From Typha latifolia (lineage: Eukaryota > Streptophyta > Magnoliopsida > Poales > Typhaceae): a DNA stretch of 64,000 bases. The stretch covers positions 9,167,501-9,231,500 of the forward strand of contig CM034113.1 in the NCBI GenBank assembly GCA_019914945.1, written 5' to 3'. Under the pieces are notes generated by a model, which saw nothing but the letters and a program-made list of their open reading frames with translations, was not told the DNA's origin and did not search any database. Shown in pieces: positions 15,306-40,957 of this stretch; the first letter of the stretch is position 1, and every line of letters starts with the position of its first letter. Both the position numbers and the translations under genes were made by a program.

Positions 15306-17237
15306 TTCAACTTGAAACTTCTGCTTCCCCTCTCGGCAGGTGTACTGTCTTCATCATACTTTCAACTCTAGCATATGAATTTCGATGTTGTTGCTACGTC
15401 ATGCTTTGTTTTATTGTCTAAGCTGCATTGTAGACCTATATATCTTTGTATTTATATGCTTAATGAATATGTAGCTCTGAATCTCATGACAAAATTTGGA
15501 TCAGTTTTGGCTTTATAATGTGTTTACTTGGAAGCCTAGTAATATCTTTTTAACATATTAATTTGTTTATTTACCTTAAGCTCTTTATTGATTGCTTTTA
15601 GGTAAAACTTACATAATTTGAGATGAAAAGGGACTTCTATTATTTTTTATGATACAACTCTTTGATTGACAAACCTTTTTTTTGTGTATAGAGAACTTAC
15701 ATACTGGAAGGCCTGAATCTTTTTTTCCGTCATTAGTGTATTTGCTTCATGTTAGTAAATTTAACGTGAGAAATTTGTGCTGCTTAACTTTTATTTTAGG
15801 GATTTCAACTACTTAGGATAGCATATTTTACTCACATCATCTCTTTGCGTTTTCGGATGGTTTTGCACCTTTCCTATGTAGGTGGCACAATGTTCGTGAT
15901 GCTGCAAAATGTCAGTGATGGCTTCGGTTCAAATTTAGAAGCATACTGGATACCTCTAGTTTCTCATGAGTAGAACTGAATTTTCTGTTTTTTTTTCTTC
16001 TTTAGTTCAGGATTAATCAAGCTAATGATATGCTGATAGTGAAATATTGGATGATGTTAAACACTTGGCAGAACAGTTAATAAGGATGATCTTTTGGATT
16101 TCGTGTTGTACTCTATTGATATGCTGATAGTGAAATACAGCACCTTTTTATTTTTTATCCAAGCAGCACTTGAAGAGTGATCACCTTCCTCTGGTGCATA
16201 TCGATTATTATCACAGTTTTAGTTAGTGGATATAAAGGCAATTAAGGAATGACCGGTTTAAAACATCAACACTATGATTCAGAAAGAAAATGCATATTGG
16301 AGAACTATATGATTATGAGCTTTTTTGTATTTTGCTTGCTTAGAATGCTCTTACTGGCGGTTGGTTTCTTAAAGCTTTGCTGTGTACAAAGCTGGCAGAC
16401 GGCTATATACTCATAAAAAAGAAACAAAAAAAATTTAATTTTACTTTAACTCCTAAACTATCGCATATTTTCATGTCAATTAATAGTTATGTAATCTTTG
16501 TCTTTGATTTTGGAGAGAAATAGATTTATAACCTTTATGCTCTTATTTCTGTTTTTCATCTTTTTCGTTGACAGTGTCAAACTAGTAAAAAATTTCTAGT
16601 ATTAATCTGTGTACTAAAAAGGTATTTACTGGGTACGATGTGTGTAAAAAACGGAATATTTTAGTTAGTCTTAAGTGAAATTATTTCAAAAGAATATATT
16701 CAAGCTAGAAATTTGACATATTTAGTCTCACTAAAGAACATACCACGTTCTCACATTAGATGATTTTTTTAGACACATTAGATGAATTAACATGAGACAT
16801 CAGAAAACTACCTTTCAGAACCATGAAAACCAACTAATGCTACTGAGCAACTAAATATAGCAAAATAGAATAACACTGGTAATTTTTTACTTGGGCTCCT
16901 AATCAGTCAGTCGTTTCCCACAAAATTTACAATGGGAAATTACAAATAACACGATATTACAAGCAAAATATGTAGTTTCTGACGAACGCTGGAATCAACA
17001 GCCTGCAAGCTGTTGCACCAACGAGAACTGACTGATACATAATTATACATTGCACAATTGTGACACCTTCAGTATTCCCGACCTTGTTGTCACATGAACA
17101 TTAGGGAAACCCCACTCCACCAGCAACGAAGCCTTTCATGCTTTGAAATGAACTAGATTTGCGAGTCCATTTGATGATCACCACATGGTACGTGGCTTCC
17201 TAGCTTGGGTCACTTAGAAGACAAACCATGCTTTAGA
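15306..17237. other. Spacer between two convergent genes
   Basis: AT-rich, no coding signal. The 3' ends of the coiled-coil gene and of the trihelix/UMP-kinase gene face each other here. A phrase of about 20 bases around GATATGCTGATAGTGAAATA occurs at about 16027 and again at about 16118. Confidence 0.6.
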
Positions 17238-29339
<12,102 letters not shown>

Positions 29340-30239
29340 GGAACGGTGGCGGCGTTAGGGTTAGAGGATGGTTAGGGATCCAAACTAGGCGGAGAGGAGA
29401 CGAGACGGGACGGGAGGCAGACGACGTTAGCGGCAGCGACCGAATCGTTCAGCCAACCCCAGTTAAATGGGTAACGGTGGTAGAAACCCCGTGAATTATT
29501 GGATACGGAACCGTGACGGGGTTTGACGGCTCTGTTAGACAACAGCTCACACGTTTCTATGAGGCTGGGCCCCGCACCGCAATACCCACCGCCCACCATC
29601 CTTCTTTGTCTGCTCCCTCTCTCTACTGGTGACCCCTCAGTCTGTATTCTGTAATAAAGAAACAAGCAAAAGATCCCTCTGCCCCGGCCCAAATACGTAC
29701 AAGTGTATGAAGGAGGAAATTTATATACATATATAAGACCGCCTTTAATACGGTTTTGCTAGGATAAGGACAAGAACTTACGCTCTCAAATCCAATGTCT
29801 AATTTCATTACACAACAAATCACTGTGACCTGCCATGCCCTTCATTAGCGTATCAAATTTTCAACAATTAAAACGCAGATTTAGACTTAGTGTTGTTGGA
29901 AGATACATGGTCAAATCACCGTGGAAGATCGTCGCTAGATGGCCCGCGCGCCTTCGGATCTAATCACAGATGAGTTGGCCCGATCAGTCTAGTGGAGTAC
30001 GGAGCGCGATGCCGGCCCCTAGATTTTTTAATTTTTTAATTTTTTAATTTTCGCTTTCCCATCACGATGCATATCGACCTACCTCTATCTATCAGGTGTT
30101 CATTAATTAACAGTAAATTATAAGCATATGCGGTTCTCTAAATTAAGACTTCGATTATTATATGTCATAATAGTACCTGTACGTTATTGCGTGATGGAAC
30201 GCGAGAGTTTACAAGGTACACCCGTCAGTCCAGAAGCTT

Positions 30240-30286
<47 letters not shown>

Positions 30287-30372
30287 GTCTAGATCTCTTC
30301 TTCCTCTTCTAATTGGCGCCGCTGTGGATAAATCGGGAGAGGAGAAGCGAGGTGAGGTAAGGAAAGGAAAAT
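29340..30372. promoter_or_regulatory. Shared divergent promoter interval
   Basis: About 1.0 kb separates the start codons of the trihelix/UMP-kinase gene (minus) and pyruvate kinase (plus). A (CT)n run lies at 30244-30282, about 90 bases before the pyruvate-kinase ATG, probably in its leader. Specific elements could not be assigned. Confidence 0.55.
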
Positions 30373-33300
30373 ATGCATTCCACCAATCTGCTGCTTGAAG
30401 AACCAATCAGGATGGCCTCCATCCTCGAGCCGTCCAAGCCCGTACGATCTCTTCCTCTTCTCGGTTATGCTGTGTTCTTCCCCACTTTTAAGTGAAATTA
30501 TTCGACTAACATAACTTTTACCGCTCCCCTTTGATAATAATACTGCTCTACCTCCTTCCGCTTGTGTGCGTTTGGAGCCTTGGATCTTTGCCGAACGAGA
30601 GATCTCTCGTGCAGGGAAAATAAAATTAAAAATCTTCTTTTGATCTTACTATTTCCCTTCGTGCATTTTCCATTATGCTTTTTGTTGCTCTATAATTTCG
30701 CTTACTGACTGACCCTAACTGATTGTATGACGACAGAGCTTCTTCCCTGCAACGACCAAGATTGTGGGGACGCTCGGTCCCAAGTCACGCACCGTCGATG
30801 TGATCTCTGCTTGCCTCAAAGCCGGGATGTCCGGTTAGTTTTATGCCTTGTAAAACAATCCCTCTTAAGGTTCCTCTGTTATCGCTCCCCCTCCCTAACG
30901 TACGTGAGAGAGCATGTGAATTTTCTCCTGATCTAGCAGTTCGCTGTCGAGTTTTCTTGTTTCAGTGGCTCGCTTTGACTTCTCGTGGGGGGACACCGAT
31001 TATCACCAGGAGACTTTGGAAAATCTGAAGCTTGCTATAAAGAGCACCAAGAAGCTGTGCGCTGTAAGTTGAGTCATTTATCGCCTGATATATGCAGTCT
31101 CCGGCAAAAGTTTGCAGAGTAGCTGAATATTTCTAGAATTGAATCTGTTACTCACCACATGGTTGACGCCCACGTCATTCCAATTGGATTTTAGCTTGGA
31201 GGAATACCTTTTGTTCCTTCCATGCCATTCATTCTGCTTGATTACTAGTTATTTCAACATGAGCTGCCGTAGCTTACTTTGAGGTCTTTCTGACAGTCTT
31301 GATCCGTGGTAACATCTAATTTGGCCAACTGAGCAAGTCTGCAAATCTTTTTTTGGTTTGCCAGGTCATGTTAGATACGGTGGGTCCAGAATTACAGGTT
31401 GTCAATAAAAGTGGAAACGCAATTTCACTCGAGGCAGGTGCATTAGTTGTTTTGACTCCTGACCAAGAAAGGGAAGCATCGTCTAATCTGTTGCCCATAA
31501 ACTTCAGTGGACTATCGAAGGTTGTTTGTGGCTTCAACAGAGTCTCAAACCACTTTTTCTTTCCTTATGAATTGATTCATCATGAAATTACATCTTATCT
31601 TGCTCTCTGTTTCCATTGCTTGGTTCGCACATGCTAAAATTAAGGACTTGTCAAGTTGCCATCCCTCTTAGCCTTATCAACAAGAAGAAAGTTTTTTTTA
31701 TCCTAGAGAGTGGCCCGTACTCCCAGAGCTCAGGCTCCAAAGTGAAAGAGCTGCCATGACCATGCCGATCTATGTGCATGTTTTCTTTTCTTTGATTTTT
31801 GGTGTATTGCAACAAATCCAACAGTGCCATCTAATTTTCTGTTTTGCAAGCTTTTATCACTTGATTTTGATGAATGGCAATCCATATACTTACCCTAAAT
31901 ATAGAAAGTTGATGAATCTTACCTAGCAAATGGAGTTGTCTAGGAGGTTTCTTTTTTGCTTTTTTTTTTCCTTTTCTGAAACAGAACATTGAAGTGCCTT
32001 GCTTGAATTCATACTTGGTACATGAAATGCTGCACATCGATTGCTTTCTCATTGCTGTACAACTTTGTCCGCACTCTTATTTTCCAGAAGTAACTTTTAG
32101 CTGAACCATAGATGAGAAACCAACAACTAGACATAATTTCTTCTTTTAATGCATCCTTGTGGCTATGCAAGCTAGCTTCGTGGATTTTGCGCTTCTTGTA
32201 GTCTCATGGTCATCTAAGTTAACTATGGCTTATTTACTATCGCAAGAGTTTGATATGTTCTTTGTTCTCTGCAGTCCGTGAAGCCAGGGGACACAATATT
32301 CATTGGGCAATACTTGTTCACTGGCAGTGAAACTACTTCTGTTTGGTTGGAGGTATGTATATTGGCAGAGTTGCTGGTCAGATTTCACAGTTTAGTTATG
32401 ATTTTTAGCTGACTTAAAAGTTAAAATGTATTTAATGGTTTATTGAATTACTAAATATTGATTCCCAGTATGTAGTGCCTTACAAACCAAAGCTAGTTTT
32501 CTCCTTTGCTGGCAATCTGCATGGGATGAATTGGAAGTATTAGTTGGAATATTAGTCATGTGAATCGCTAAGGGTATTCTAATGTTGCTTAAGCATTGTA
32601 GTAATTCTTCATCTTTGTTTATTTTCCGAGGCAAATATTGACCTGCATGGTGCAGGTAGCTGAATTGAAAGGGGACGATGTGCTCTGTATGATCAAGAAC
32701 TCAGCTACATTGGCTGGATCTCTATTCACACTGCACATTTCTCAAATACACATCAACTTGCCCACACTTTCTGATGCCGACAAAGATGTAAGATAGCTTT
32801 TTTCTTCTTTAGGCATCATTTTACTACCATATAGAGAAGTTTTCACTGGCATCTTGGTTTAGCTGATATATTGAACTGCTGAAATGCACTAACACAACCT
32901 CTCAATTTGGTTTGTCATCAATTATATCAGGTTATTAGTAAATGGGGTCTTCGAAATAAAATAGACTTCCTTTCATTATCTTATACAAGGCATGCAGAAG
33001 ATGTTCGGCATGTAAGTGATGCTTTCTATCTATTCTTGGGCACCCTTTTACTAAGTTAGCTCGCCAAATGCTCCAACCAATATCGATTTCAATAAGTTGT
33101 TCCTGATTCTCGCCATGCAGGCGCGAGAATACCTGTCAAGGTTGGGCGATCTCCAACAAACTCAGATATTTGCAAAAATTGAAAACATAGAGGTGCATTA
33201 CATGGATCCATCCTTAACTATATGTCCTATCGGTTTGCTTAAGTGGCTAAAGTTTTCAACTTATGAGTGTATTTTACCTCATTTCCTTGTAGGGATTAAC

Positions 33301-33700
33301 TCACTTTGATGAGATTCTGCAAGAAGCAGATGGCATAATACTCTCACGAGGGAATCTGGGAATTGATCTACCACCTGAGAAGGTAAACCTTTCTATTAAT
33401 TGGAAATGTTTGGAATAAATATTTGAGTATTATAGAAGGAGCAAAAAAAAAATGGAGATCTGAAAGATGAAGGAATTCCTTGCAACTTTTTGAAATTTTT
33501 TGAAAAATCTTGAATAGGTGTCCTCAGTTATTTGGGCCAAGGTTTCGAAAATCGGAATCGGCCGTTCGGAAAAACGATATATATCAACCGTATCGGCCGT
33601 CCAGAAAAACGATACATATCAATCGGCCGATAAAAAAATTATAAGAAAATAAAAAAATAATAATTACTCATATATAAAGCCTAAATCTCTCTCCCCCCCC

Positions 33701-33735
<35 letters not shown>

Positions 33736-36700
33736 TGCAGGCTATTGCTGCAGCCACCTGCTGCTGCAATCGGCAGCAGGTCTGCTACAGTGTTGAAACC
33801 AGCCAACCGGCTGGTTTCAGCTCAGCTTGGGATTGGCCGAAATTGGGATCTATGATTTGGGCAAAACCGGAAATTTAACTACCTTGAGAATTTCCTTTTA
33901 TTGTGTTGGAAAATGTTAATGTAAGTACTTTAGTACAGGGTGTTTCTGATTGCTGAATATTGTGGTTTAGGTCTACTAGTTCAACTCTTAAACATCCCGT
34001 CACTTTTTTCCTTTGTTTTCTTACAAAATTAGGATGCATTATACTATAACTATTTTCTAATCATCATGTGCCATTTGCAGGTGTTCTTATTTCAAAAGGC
34101 TGCTGTATATAAGTGTAATATGGCTGGAAAGCCTGCTGTGGTTACTCGTGTTGTGGACAGTATGACTGACAATCTCAGGCCTACTCGTGCAGAAGCAACA
34201 GATGTGGCTAATGCAGTACTTGATGGTATAATCTGTTCCTAGGAGTCATTAAATACTCTACTATGTCCATTGTCATGATTTAAATATATTGTGGTGTTCA
34301 ATTATGCGAGGAATTTACCTCTTTGTTGACTTAATGGAGCTGAGAGATAGGATTTTGCAATCCTGACTTTAGATTCTGGATTACCATTGTGATCCAGGTA
34401 GTGATGCAATTCTTTTAGGCGCTGAGACTCTTCGAGGACTATATCCTGTTGAAACTATTTCAATTGTGGGCAAAATCTGTGCTGAGGTCAGCCTTGTGTT
34501 ACATAATTATTGATCTCTTTTGGTTTGTTCAATAATTCTGTGCCTGATGAAATAACGATGTGTTCCTGATTTTCTTCAATCATTTTTATTTGTTTAATGT
34601 TATGAACATTTTTATTTAGATTCTTATAATAATCTTAAAAATGCTATTAAGGTGGATAATGTTGTTATCAGGACCTCATTTTCCCCTTTTCATTATCTCT
34701 TCTTGAGTCTGGTCATTGTTTATTAGATATATGCTTTTGCAGGCGGAGAAGGTTTTCAACCAAGATTTGTACTTCAAAAATACAGTGAGATATGTTGGAG
34801 AACCCATGTCCCACTTGGAGTCTATTGCTTCATCTGCTGTAAGTTCCGACTTCACTTTTGCTATTCTTCAAGTAAAAGAAAGTGGGAAAAAATTGTCCTC
34901 CTTACTTGGCTTGTGAATGTGGTTAGGTACGTGCTGCTATCAAAGTTAGGGCCTCTGTTATCATTGTCTTCACTTCGTCTGGAAGGGCTGCAAGGTAATG
35001 TTCAGATAAAATACATACTGCACACATGCTGTCACATAAAATTTGTATACATTAATCTTAGTAACTCCACATGATGTAACATGTTTCACATGATGCAGAT
35101 TAATCGCCAAGTATAGGCCTACTATGCCAGTGTTATCTGTTGTCATCCCTCGGCTCAAAACAAACCAACTACGATGGAAGTTTACTGGTGCATTTGAAGT
35201 ACGTCCACTACCTTATGCATTCTATATCAATGTACATTGTGTGGGTTAGGGCCAGGTAAACCTGATAAATGACCAATCAGGCCCAAATCGAGCACAACTT
35301 TCTCAGGCTTGATAAGAGATGCCCAATTACTTAACCATGTTATGTTTGAACCCTGTGTCATATCAGCATATCTGATCGTGTAGAACATCAGATATTTGAT
35401 CCGGACTCATCTAATGCAATTTCTCATGGTAGGATGATAGAGAATAATATAATATCCTATTAGACATTTGGGGTTGAACTTGGATCCTATATGGATTTCT
35501 CTTTTGTCACTCCTGGATATTGGTTTTCAAAAGTCAAAACCATATGTATCCTAATAAGAGTATTGGCATATGGTTGTTATTGCCTCACTTTGATAACCCT
35601 CTTTGGTATGTCGTCTCCAATTCAATAACATTGATGAGAACTTATCAAATGTGCAGGCAAGACAATCTCTCATAGTAAGAGGCCTCTTTCCTATGCTTGC
35701 TGATCCTCGACATCCTGTAAGTTATATACTGTTGTTTTCCCTAATCCGCATATTACTATGTGCACACAAATATATTCAAATGTACTCAGTCTGAGATATA
35801 TGCGTAGGGACAGAAATCAAATACCTATTACTTGATTCTTGTATGATAGTAACAGGTGATCAGTCTAACGTTTCCTTTTTGTCTTTCTATTTTTTGTAAT
35901 TGACTTGGTAGATTATGTTATATCAGTGAGTTACCTTTCCTATAATTTCCTTAGTGCAGTGATGTTTCAATCCTGTTGCCAAAATTATAGGTGCATATAG
36001 GAATTGCTTTCTCTTTAAATATTTGTGCCATTCTTAATCCTGATATCCTAATCTCACCAGCTACTAGGTGAGGGGTTACCAGAACTACAGGTAAAGGTAA
36101 TCATATAGCCAAATAGCCAGGCTATAATGCATGTTTTCTGAAATGTCAAGTCACCTGTTTACTGAAATATCTCGTCACCTGCAGTATTGCTGAGTACTGT
36201 TAGGTAGATTGGGGCTCTTGTCTTCTGCTTTGCACATCATAATGTTAGTCTAATTTGTGGGAAATAGACTAAATCTGGTAAGGTGGAGGTAATATTCTAG
36301 GTTCACGTGGTGAAGTGCGTGTGTTGGTATCTGCTGAGATTACACAAAAACGAGATGATGTACTTCCACTAGTCCTATATGGCTCCATCTACAAGCAAAA
36401 GAATGCATACCAATATTCAGATACTGAGTGCAGATAACGACTTACAGGCCAAGAGCTTTATAACCACAAATGAAATGAAACTCAGTTTCGAGTGATAGCT
36501 GAAAAAGAAGAGTAGGGGTTGATAGATGGATATTTTTTTATATTTTGAACAAAGAGGGTAATATGAGTGATTACATGTTATTTTCAGCTAGGAAGAGGTG
36601 AGGTACTTGATATGCAGTTTAATAATGGTCACCTTTGCTTATCAAGTCTGACAACTGTATTCCTTTTAGAAGCTTTCTTCTATTTAACTGCTCACTATAT

Positions 36701-36920
36701 TTGGTGATGCATACAGTTCTTTCTTAGAAGCAGTTTTCAGTTGACATTTTTCTTCCCGGACTTGTAGGCTGAATCTACCAGTGCGACCAATGAGTCCGTT
36801 CTAAAGGTTGCCCTTGATCATGGTAAGGCCTCTGGTGTGATAAAGTCGCATGATCGCGTTGTCGTTTGCCAGAAAGTTGGGGATGCTTCAGTGGTGAAGA
36901 TTATTGAGTTGGAGGATTAG
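30373..36920 (+). CDS. Pyruvate kinase, cytosolic, divergent plant clade (At2g36580/At3g52990-like)
   Basis: Sixteen exons: 30373-30441, 30737-30833, 30966-31063, 31365-31520, 32275-32352, 32656-32787, 32931-33011, 33121-33192, 33293-33382, 34081-34225, 34398-34486, 34743-34838, 34927-34994, 35099-35198, 35657-35716, 36768-36920. All joins keep phase and give 527 residues, the usual length of this clade. Pyruvate kinase makes pyruvate and ATP from phosphoenolpyruvate and ADP in glycolysis. Landmarks: [12 protein letters not shown] (31-42), ARFDFSWG (57-64), LDTVGPELQ (91-99), IFAKIEN (253-259), [10 protein letters not shown] (277-286), [20 protein letters not shown] and the C-terminal domain with [11 protein letters not shown]. 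No transit peptide, so cytosolic. The usual MVARGDLG Asp is Asn282, and DTKGPE/NFSHG are altered. Intron 9 holds a repeat-family element. Confidence 0.95.
33539..33886. mobile_element. Repeat-family copy in pyruvate-kinase intron 9
   Basis: Starts AAGGTTTCGAAAATCGGAAT and ends near AACTACCTTG. It contains GTATCGGCCGTCCAGAAAAA, CTCATATATAAAGCC, a CT-rich block at 33685-33732 and a CTGCAG-rich stretch, the same order as the copy at 21.1 kb in reverse. Confidence 0.6.
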
Positions 36921-37630
36921 ATAGCTTGTAACGTGGTATTCTGAAACTCTGTAGTTTATAATGTACACTTGGAGCAGCTTTTCTCCAGTCAAAGTTATTA
37001 GTCATCAGCTTTTTAGAGTTGGTCAAAGCTCTTTACTGCATGTGGACTCCTAGTTAAGCACTGCATGTTGACACTTTACCTTTTTTGTTTTGTTTCTGAT
37101 CGTGTTTCAAAGTACTCTCAGGGCACACTCAGATAATCCAATGTATGCTTCCTATTTAGTAAGTATCCTGGTGCGTCGCAATATTTGGTTTTCCAATTGG
37201 AAACTTCTGTTGATTGATTACTAATGTCCGTCTGTACTCCGAGGTACCATAACTAAGTATTTTCCTTTAAATTTCTCTTCTCAAATTTAGCAACTCAAGC
37301 TACTTTACGGGCAATGTGCTTAAATAACAGATTGGACTTCGTATGTATATTTGTAATCCAAATAGCAATCTCAAAGTCGGTTAATGGTGGTGGGGCAGTA
37401 ATGTAGACCGGTCTAACAAAAGAAAACTTTCCCATAGATGGCCTAATGAAGTAAATTTCGCTTATGGTGGTGGCATATGGTATGGCTTGGTCCAAACTCC
37501 AAAGTGGGCTCTGGGTCGAGGCCGTTCGATTGAAGGGACGAAGTCCAAAGTGTCCGTTGTTTGAGATAACGTTTCACCTCCCTTCATTCGGAATCGGAAT
37601 AGGGATTGGAAGTGATTTCTGTGACTTGCC
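36921..37630. other. Spacer between pyruvate kinase and TAB2
   Basis: 710 bases holding the 3' untranslated end of pyruvate kinase and the TAB2 promoter and leader. The two genes run in the same direction. No other gene seen. Confidence 0.6.
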
Positions 37631-40258
37631 ATGGCAACGGTGGGCTTCAAACTCCCACTACTTCCCGGAAGGGGAGGAGGAGGAGGAGGAGGAGGAGGAA
37701 AAGTCATTAGAAAATCTATACCCTCCTCCGTTCTCCCCATCTGCCGACTCCCGATCTCCCTCTTCGTCTCGCGATTCCCCCGGACGACCGCAACGCACCA
37801 CCGGCCCTCCCCGCCGACTCCGTGCTCCTCCATCTCTGCTCCGAGCGCCGCAGAAGAATCGGCGGAGGAAGAAGAGCTGGACCCGTGCGCCGAGGTGCGG
37901 TACCTAGACCCGAATGCGGACGCCGAGGGCATAAGGGAGTGGGAGATGGACTTCTGCTCGCGGCCCATCCTGGACGACCGCGGGAAGAAGGTGTGGGAAC
38001 TCGTAGTCTGCGACCGCACCCTCTCCCTGCAGTACACCCGCTACTTCCCCAACAATGTCATCAACAGCGTCACCCTCAAGGATGCCATCGCCTCCGTTGC
38101 CGACAATTTGGGCCTCCCTTTTCCCGATAAGATACGCTTCTTCAGGTCCTACTTATCTTCTCTTCTTGTGTTTTGCCTCCTTATTCATGACAAAAGTTAT
38201 TTTTTTCTTCTGAATTTTGGGATAAATGTGATAACGAGGACGTACTTTGCTTTGCTGTTTCTGTGTTTTGTTAGGTCTCAGATGCAGACGATTATTTCGA
38301 GGGCCTGTAACGAGCTGGGGATTAAAGCAGTTCCCAGTAAGCGGGTATGCAACTCCTCCTCCATCTATCCCCTGTCTCTCACTCATCTGTGTCCCTTGTA
38401 GTTGCTTCGTATGTGCCATACTAACAATACTCTCTTATAACCATTGAAAGGGAGCATTATTCTATATCCACCGTTTATACCCAGTGAAAGTGGAAGCCAT
38501 ATACATACATATAATGAAGCTCATAGGCAATTGTTGTGCACAACTCCGATACCGCTTGTTGTAGGAAGTTGCACTTTTTATTTATTTATTTTATTGAATT
38601 TCTTCATACCATGAAAAGAACAAGAATAACAGAAATAAAAAAGAAAGAATAATTGTCTCATCTTTTCCCAAATGTAACGGAGGAAAAAAAATTGGGTCAA
38701 AAGAATATGCAAATAAGATATCCAGCTGGGGAAGGCAGGGTGGGTTATCCAGTTGCAGAAGCGGTCGGTAGGCTCGTCCTTCCAATCAAAAATCTGAAGC
38801 AAGGGAAAAAAAACATTCATGGGACAACAAGATATGCACCAAGTAAGAAATAGAACACTTACTAAACATTGGCTTTGTAGCAAACAAGAATAAATGGAAA
38901 CTGGAAATCTGAGACATATAAATCGTTAGCGCAGTCAGTGCCAAGATGAAGAGAATGTTGCTCTTTTTTGCCTTAAGTTTACTGTATTTTAGGTCTTCAA
39001 TAATGTTTGGACGATCCTTCAATAAACTGCTTTCCTAATCTTGAACATCCATACCATTTGTAGTTCTAATTATAATTTTCTGATCTATAGTGTATATCAT
39101 TGCTTCTATGGCTAGAGGAGCGGTACGAGACGGTATATACCCAACATCCTGGTTTCCAACAAGGATCAAAGCCCCTTTTAGCATTGGATAATCCATTCCC
39201 CATGGATCTTCCTGACAACCTCTTTGGGGATAAATGGGCTTTTGTCCAGTTGCCTTTTTCAGGTAACTACTCATTTAAAAAGAAAATTTGCACAGGACGT
39301 TAGTCCCTTTCGTGCTGTGATGATAATATTGATGGTGTCCTTTATGTTGTTTCTCTAAGCAATTAATTTCTTTTTCCTATTTTTCAGCTGTTAAGGAGGA
39401 GTTGTCATCATTAGAAACGAGATATGCCTTTGGTGGGAGTTTGGATTTAGACCTTCTCGGGTTTGAGTTTGATGACAAGACATTAGTCCCTGGACTTGCT
39501 GTTGCATCTTCGCGTGCTAAACCTCTAGCAGGTACACTGTGTTATCCGCTCCTTGCATCAGAAGTATTTTCACTTTTATGTTTGTGTATGCTTCATAATT
39601 ATTGGGATGCGTTAGATTTCAATTTAATGAAGTTCTGATTATTCCCGTCTACCTCCAAAGGGATGTGTTAGATCTCCTTTTAAAGAAGTAACAATTTATT
39701 ATAGCATACATATTTATCAACATAAATATGACAACAATTGCAGTGATCAGAAGATATTAAGCCGTATACAGCTGCTGATCTTCTATCGAGGTGTTGTAAC
39801 CTAATAAAGGTTATTATTTTGTCATAAACAGCTTGGATCTCCTTTTAGAAAAGTAACAAATTATTATAGCATACATATTTATCAACATAAATATGACAAC
39901 AATTGTAGTGATCAGAATATATTAAGCTGTATACAATTTTGCTGATCTTCTATCGAGGTGTTTTAACCTAATAAAGGTTATTATTTTGCCATGAACAGCT
40001 TGGATGAATGGTTTGGAGGTTTCTTCTGTAGAAGTAGACACCAGCAGGGGTTGCTTGATTTTATCAGTTGGGGTATCTACTAGGTATATTTATGCTACCT
40101 ACAAGAAAAATGCTGCGACCACTCAGGAAGCAGAAGCATGGGAAGCCGCAAAGAAGGCATGCGGAGGTCTGCATTTTCTTGCTGTCCAGGAGAGTTTAGA
40201 TTCAGAAGACTGCGTTGGATTTTGGCTTCTCTTGGATTTGCCCCCACCGCCAGTGTGA
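37631..40258 (+). CDS. TAB2: TAB2 family RNA-binding protein (ATAB2-like), chloroplast
   Basis: Five exons, 37631-38145, 38275-38344, 39091-39262, 39388-39531, 39999-40258, all in phase, 386 residues. The first 75 residues are Ser/Arg/Pro-rich with a Gly run and no clear acidity, a plastid transit peptide. The TAB2 domain follows: [20 protein letters not shown] at about 98, [79 protein letters not shown], and the terminal [15 protein letters not shown]. In Chlamydomonas Tab2 binds psaB mRNA for its translation; Arabidopsis ATAB2 (At3g08010) is needed for synthesis of photosystem I and II proteins in light. The product therefore likely aids photosystem translation in the chloroplast. Intron 4 carries a tandem duplication that copies the exon-5 acceptor. 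Confidence 0.95.
39671..40002. repeat. Tandem duplication in TAB2 intron 4 including the 3' splice site
   Basis: Two adjacent diverged copies of about 165 bases (39671-39835 and 39836-40002). Both end with ACAGCTTGGAT, so the first copy holds a decoy acceptor at 39829-39831 followed by the first bases of exon 5. The real exon 5 starts at 39999. Confidence 0.9.
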
Positions 40259-40925
40259 TCTGAATATCTGTACTGATTTGGTATATCAATTTACAGCTAG
40301 ATATGTGTTTTTGATAGCATATGTGCAGCCTAATTGATTTTCTCTTTCTTTTTCTTTCATCCATTGTGTGGTGTTGATGTCACTGACAGATATAACCGAC
40401 CAGTGAGCAGTAGCTCAGATGTTTGTTCTGCTGCACATCGTTATGGCGCAGGGGCAGATTTCTGCTTTGCCCAACTACCTCTAATTACAAATTAAAAAAA
40501 TGCGTTTTGCCAGGATGATTCATCCGCATCCTTCTCAAAACCTAATTGTATAGTCTTCTAATTATGCCTAGGTGAGTCAGAGATTTTGGTTGTCATGACT
40601 TGTTTTCATATCCAGGATTGCCCAGGACCTGTTATTGATATCTTACGCTCATTTCACCTAAGTACTATCATGGCGTCTTATTAGTGTCTTCAAATATCAA
40701 AATAGAATGTGGGTAGGAGAAAGATGCAGACTGTTCAGGGCAACTGAGTCTGGTAAGAAAGTGAAAAACATAAACTTTTCGACAAAAAAAAAAGATTTTT
40801 GACGAGTTCTGACCAAAATAGCTTCTTTTTTTGGTTCAAGGATAAGCATGATATATGGACAAGAGAATGCATCTATGTACTATCATGTAATGTTAGTTCA
40901 TTCACCATGCGATCTATTTATCTCG

Positions 40926-40957
<32 letters not shown>

